Below are positions 41,556 to 43,005 of a DNA stretch of 43,005 nucleotides, piece after piece. This DNA is from an uncultured Rickettsiales bacterium (GTDB lineage: Bacteria; Pseudomonadota; Alphaproteobacteria; UBA8366). The stretch lies in NCBI GenBank assembly GCA_913046825.1, contig CAJWTF010000016.1, forward strand, positions 1 through 43,005, read 5' to 3'. Below the pieces are notes generated by a model, which was not told the DNA's origin, searched no databases, and saw only the letters and a list, made by a program, of their open reading frames with translations. Made by a program: the position numbers and the translations under genes. The first letter of the stretch is position 1; each line of letters opens with the position of its first letter.

Positions 41556-43005
41556 ATGCGGTTATTTTTCCTTGCGCTCGCATTCTGCCTGATGCTGTTG
41601 TCCCCGCCTCTGCGGGCGGCGGAGAAAGAGCTTGTCATCGGGATCAGCCAGTTCCCGTCGAACTTCAATCCGCTCATCAACAGCATGTTGGCCAAATCCT
41701 ATATGCTGGCCCTCGCGCGGCGGCCGATAACGGTCTACGACCAGGACTGGAACCTGATTTGCCTGCTTTGCGAAGCGTTGCCCGACCTTGCCGACGGCTC
41801 CGCGGTTTACGAGCTCACCGCTGACGGAAAACCGGGCATCGCCGTGACCTATAGCCTCGACCAAAAGGCAGTCTGGGGCGACGGCACGCCGATCACCACG
41901 AAAGACGTCCTGTTCACGTGGGAAGTGGGTAAGCATAAGCTTTCCGGCGTCGGCGATGCGGAGACGTTTCGCCGCATCACCAAGATCGACACCCATGACG
42001 ACAAAACGTTCACGATGCACGTCAACAAGCGGACCTGCGATTACGCGGGGATTAATGGGTTTGAGTTGCTGCCCGCCCATATTGATCGCAAAAATTTTGC
42101 CGAGCCGCGAGAATACCGCAATCGCAGCGCCTATGAACGCGACATCACCAATCCCGGCCTTTGGTTTGGCCCCTACCGGGTCAGTGAAGTCGTCTCCGGC
42201 GCTCATGTGATTTTCGATCGCAACCCGCGTTGGTGGGGGAAACAGCCCTATTTCGACCGCATCATCGTAAAGGCCATCGGCAATACAGCGGCGATGACGG
42301 CGAGCCTACTCTCCGGCGGCATCGACTATATCGCGGGTGAATTGGGGCTCTCGGTCGACCAAGCAATGGCATTCGAGAAACGCGCCGAAGGCCGCTATGA
42401 ATTTAGTTATAAATCGGGACTGATTTACGAGCATATCGACGTCAATCTCGACATGCCGGCCCTCAAAGACCGCCGCGTGCGCCGGGCGCTCCTCCACGCG
42501 GTCGACCGCGAAGCTATCAGTAAGATTTTGTTTGGCGGCCACCAGCCGGTGGCACACGGACAAACCAATCCGCTGGATCGTGTCTACAACCCAAACATTC
42601 CGAAATACACTTTCGATCCTGACAAGGCGAGCGGTCTGCTCGACAGTGCCGGATGGAAGCGTGAGGGAAGCCGCGATATTCGGCGGAACGCAAATGGCTC
42701 CCCGCTACGTTTTGCCTTCATGACGACCGCCGGCAACAAGACGCGCGAACTGATCCAACAGGTTTTGCAGAGCCAATGGCGTAAGGTCGGCATCGACGTT
42801 CGCATCCGGAATGAGCCACCACGCGTCTATTTCGGCGAGACGGTGACGAAACGGAAATTCCAAGGCCTGGCCATGTATGCTTGGCTCTCCGCACCGCGCA
42901 ACGTCCCGCGCACATCCCTGCATTCCGAGAGCATTCCGACAGACGCCAACGGCTGGTCCGGGCAGAACTATCCCGGATACAGCAATCCTGAACTCGACAA
43001 GGTCC
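41556..43005 (+). CDS. ABC transporter substrate-binding protein, family 5 (peptide/opine type), 3' end missing
   Basis: This frame is open from the ATG at 41556 to the right edge, 483 codons without a stop. The N-terminus MRLFFLALAFCLMLLSPPLRAA is a signal peptide with cleavage after an Ala-Ala. The mature part begins EKELVIGISQFPSNFNPL, a typical family 5 start, followed by SLDQKAVWGDGTPITTKDVLFTWE (the WxDGxPxTAxDVxFT pattern), FGPYRVSEV, DIRVRRALLHAVDREAI-like RRVRRALLHAVDREAI and the AGW element SGLLDSAGWKREG. It binds a small peptide or related compound in the periplasm. The membrane components are not in view. It is divergent from the EthD gene, 90 bases away. Confidence 0.92.
   Translation, partial: MRLFFLALAFCLMLLSPPLRAAEKELVIGISQFPSNFNPLINSMLAKSYMLALARRPITVYDQDWNLICLLCEALPDLADGSAVYELTADGKPGIAVTYSLDQKAVWGDGTPITTKDVLFTWEVGKHKLSGVGDAETFRRITKIDTHDDKTFTMHVNKRTCDYAGINGFELLPAHIDRKNFAEPREYRNRSAYERDITNPGLWFGPYRVSEVVSGAHVIFDRNPRWWGKQPYFDRIIVKAIGNTAAMTASLLSGGIDYIAGELGLSVDQAMAFEKRAEGRYEFSYKSGLIYEHIDVNLDMPALKDRRVRRALLHAVDREAISKILFGGHQPVAHGQTNPLDRVYNPNIPKYTFDPDKASGLLDSAGWKREGSRDIRRNANGSPLRFAFMTTAGNKTRELIQQVLQSQWRKVGIDVRIRNEPPRVYFGETVTKRKFQGLAMYAWLSAPRNVPRTSLHSESIPTDANGWSGQNYPGYSNPELDKV

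Overview
The window looks like chromosome from an alphaproteobacterium, probably a marine or soil Rhodospirillales-like lineage. This is inferred from the moderately high G+C, the alphaproteobacterial style of the GltB/GltD pair, the abundance of CoA-thioester and small-molecule catabolic genes, and several dispersed palindromic intergenic repeats. No rRNA, tRNA, CRISPR array, transposase or phage gene was recognised.

Layout. 1-470: a degraded reading frame cut by an amber stop. 473-4964: housekeeping genes (a CbpA-like DnaJ, a glycine-zipper lipoprotein, pdxH overlapping a cation diffusion facilitator, an MFS carrier). 4966-5341: a fused remnant of a PAS sensor kinase. 5527-16088: a long catabolic block on the plus strand, interrupted only by one epimerase on the minus strand. 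It holds an HMG-CoA-synthase-like/DUF35 fusion, an SCP2-type thiolase, an enoyl-CoA hydratase, an acyl-CoA carboxyltransferase, a MaoC hydratase, a DsbA/FrnE-like oxidoreductase, a TauD-type dioxygenase, a PPOX-fold protein, an RraA/HMG-aldolase-like protein and a 2-keto-4-pentenoate hydratase-like protein. 16119-24816: a Baeyer-Villiger-type monooxygenase, a TIM-barrel protein, a carboxymuconolactone-decarboxylase-like protein, an esterase, a luciferase-like monooxygenase, an acyl-CoA ligase overlapping a double-NIPSNAP protein, and an SDR. 24855-30941: gltD and gltB. 31307-37696: a maleate-isomerase-like racemase, a DHA2 exporter, an enoyl-CoA hydratase, two tandem paralogous TauD dioxygenases and a ketopantoate-reductase-like protein. 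37693-43005: a frameshifted DUF488 gene, a glycosyltransferase, a VOC protein, a DadA-like oxidase, an EthD protein and the start of a peptide-type ABC binding protein.

The most notable observation is at 12299-12931. The FrnE/DsbA-like gene reads through an in-frame UGA exactly where the first cysteine of the CPWC active site should be, giving U-P-W-C, and a well-placed bacterial SECIS-like hairpin follows at 12355-12377. I read it as a selenoprotein. A conventional gene caller would truncate it to begin at an internal TTG at 12380 and lose the active site.

Together the genes suggest an organism that activates organic acids as CoA thioesters, oxygenates and hydrates them, cleaves them by thiolase or retro-aldol chemistry, and feeds central metabolism. 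The substrates cannot be read from the sequence. Other structures of interest are a 14-bp palindrome inside the pdxH promoter spacer, a 12-bp palindrome over the likely start point of the second tandem dioxygenase gene with a related split repeat before the first, and four palindromic dispersed repeats.
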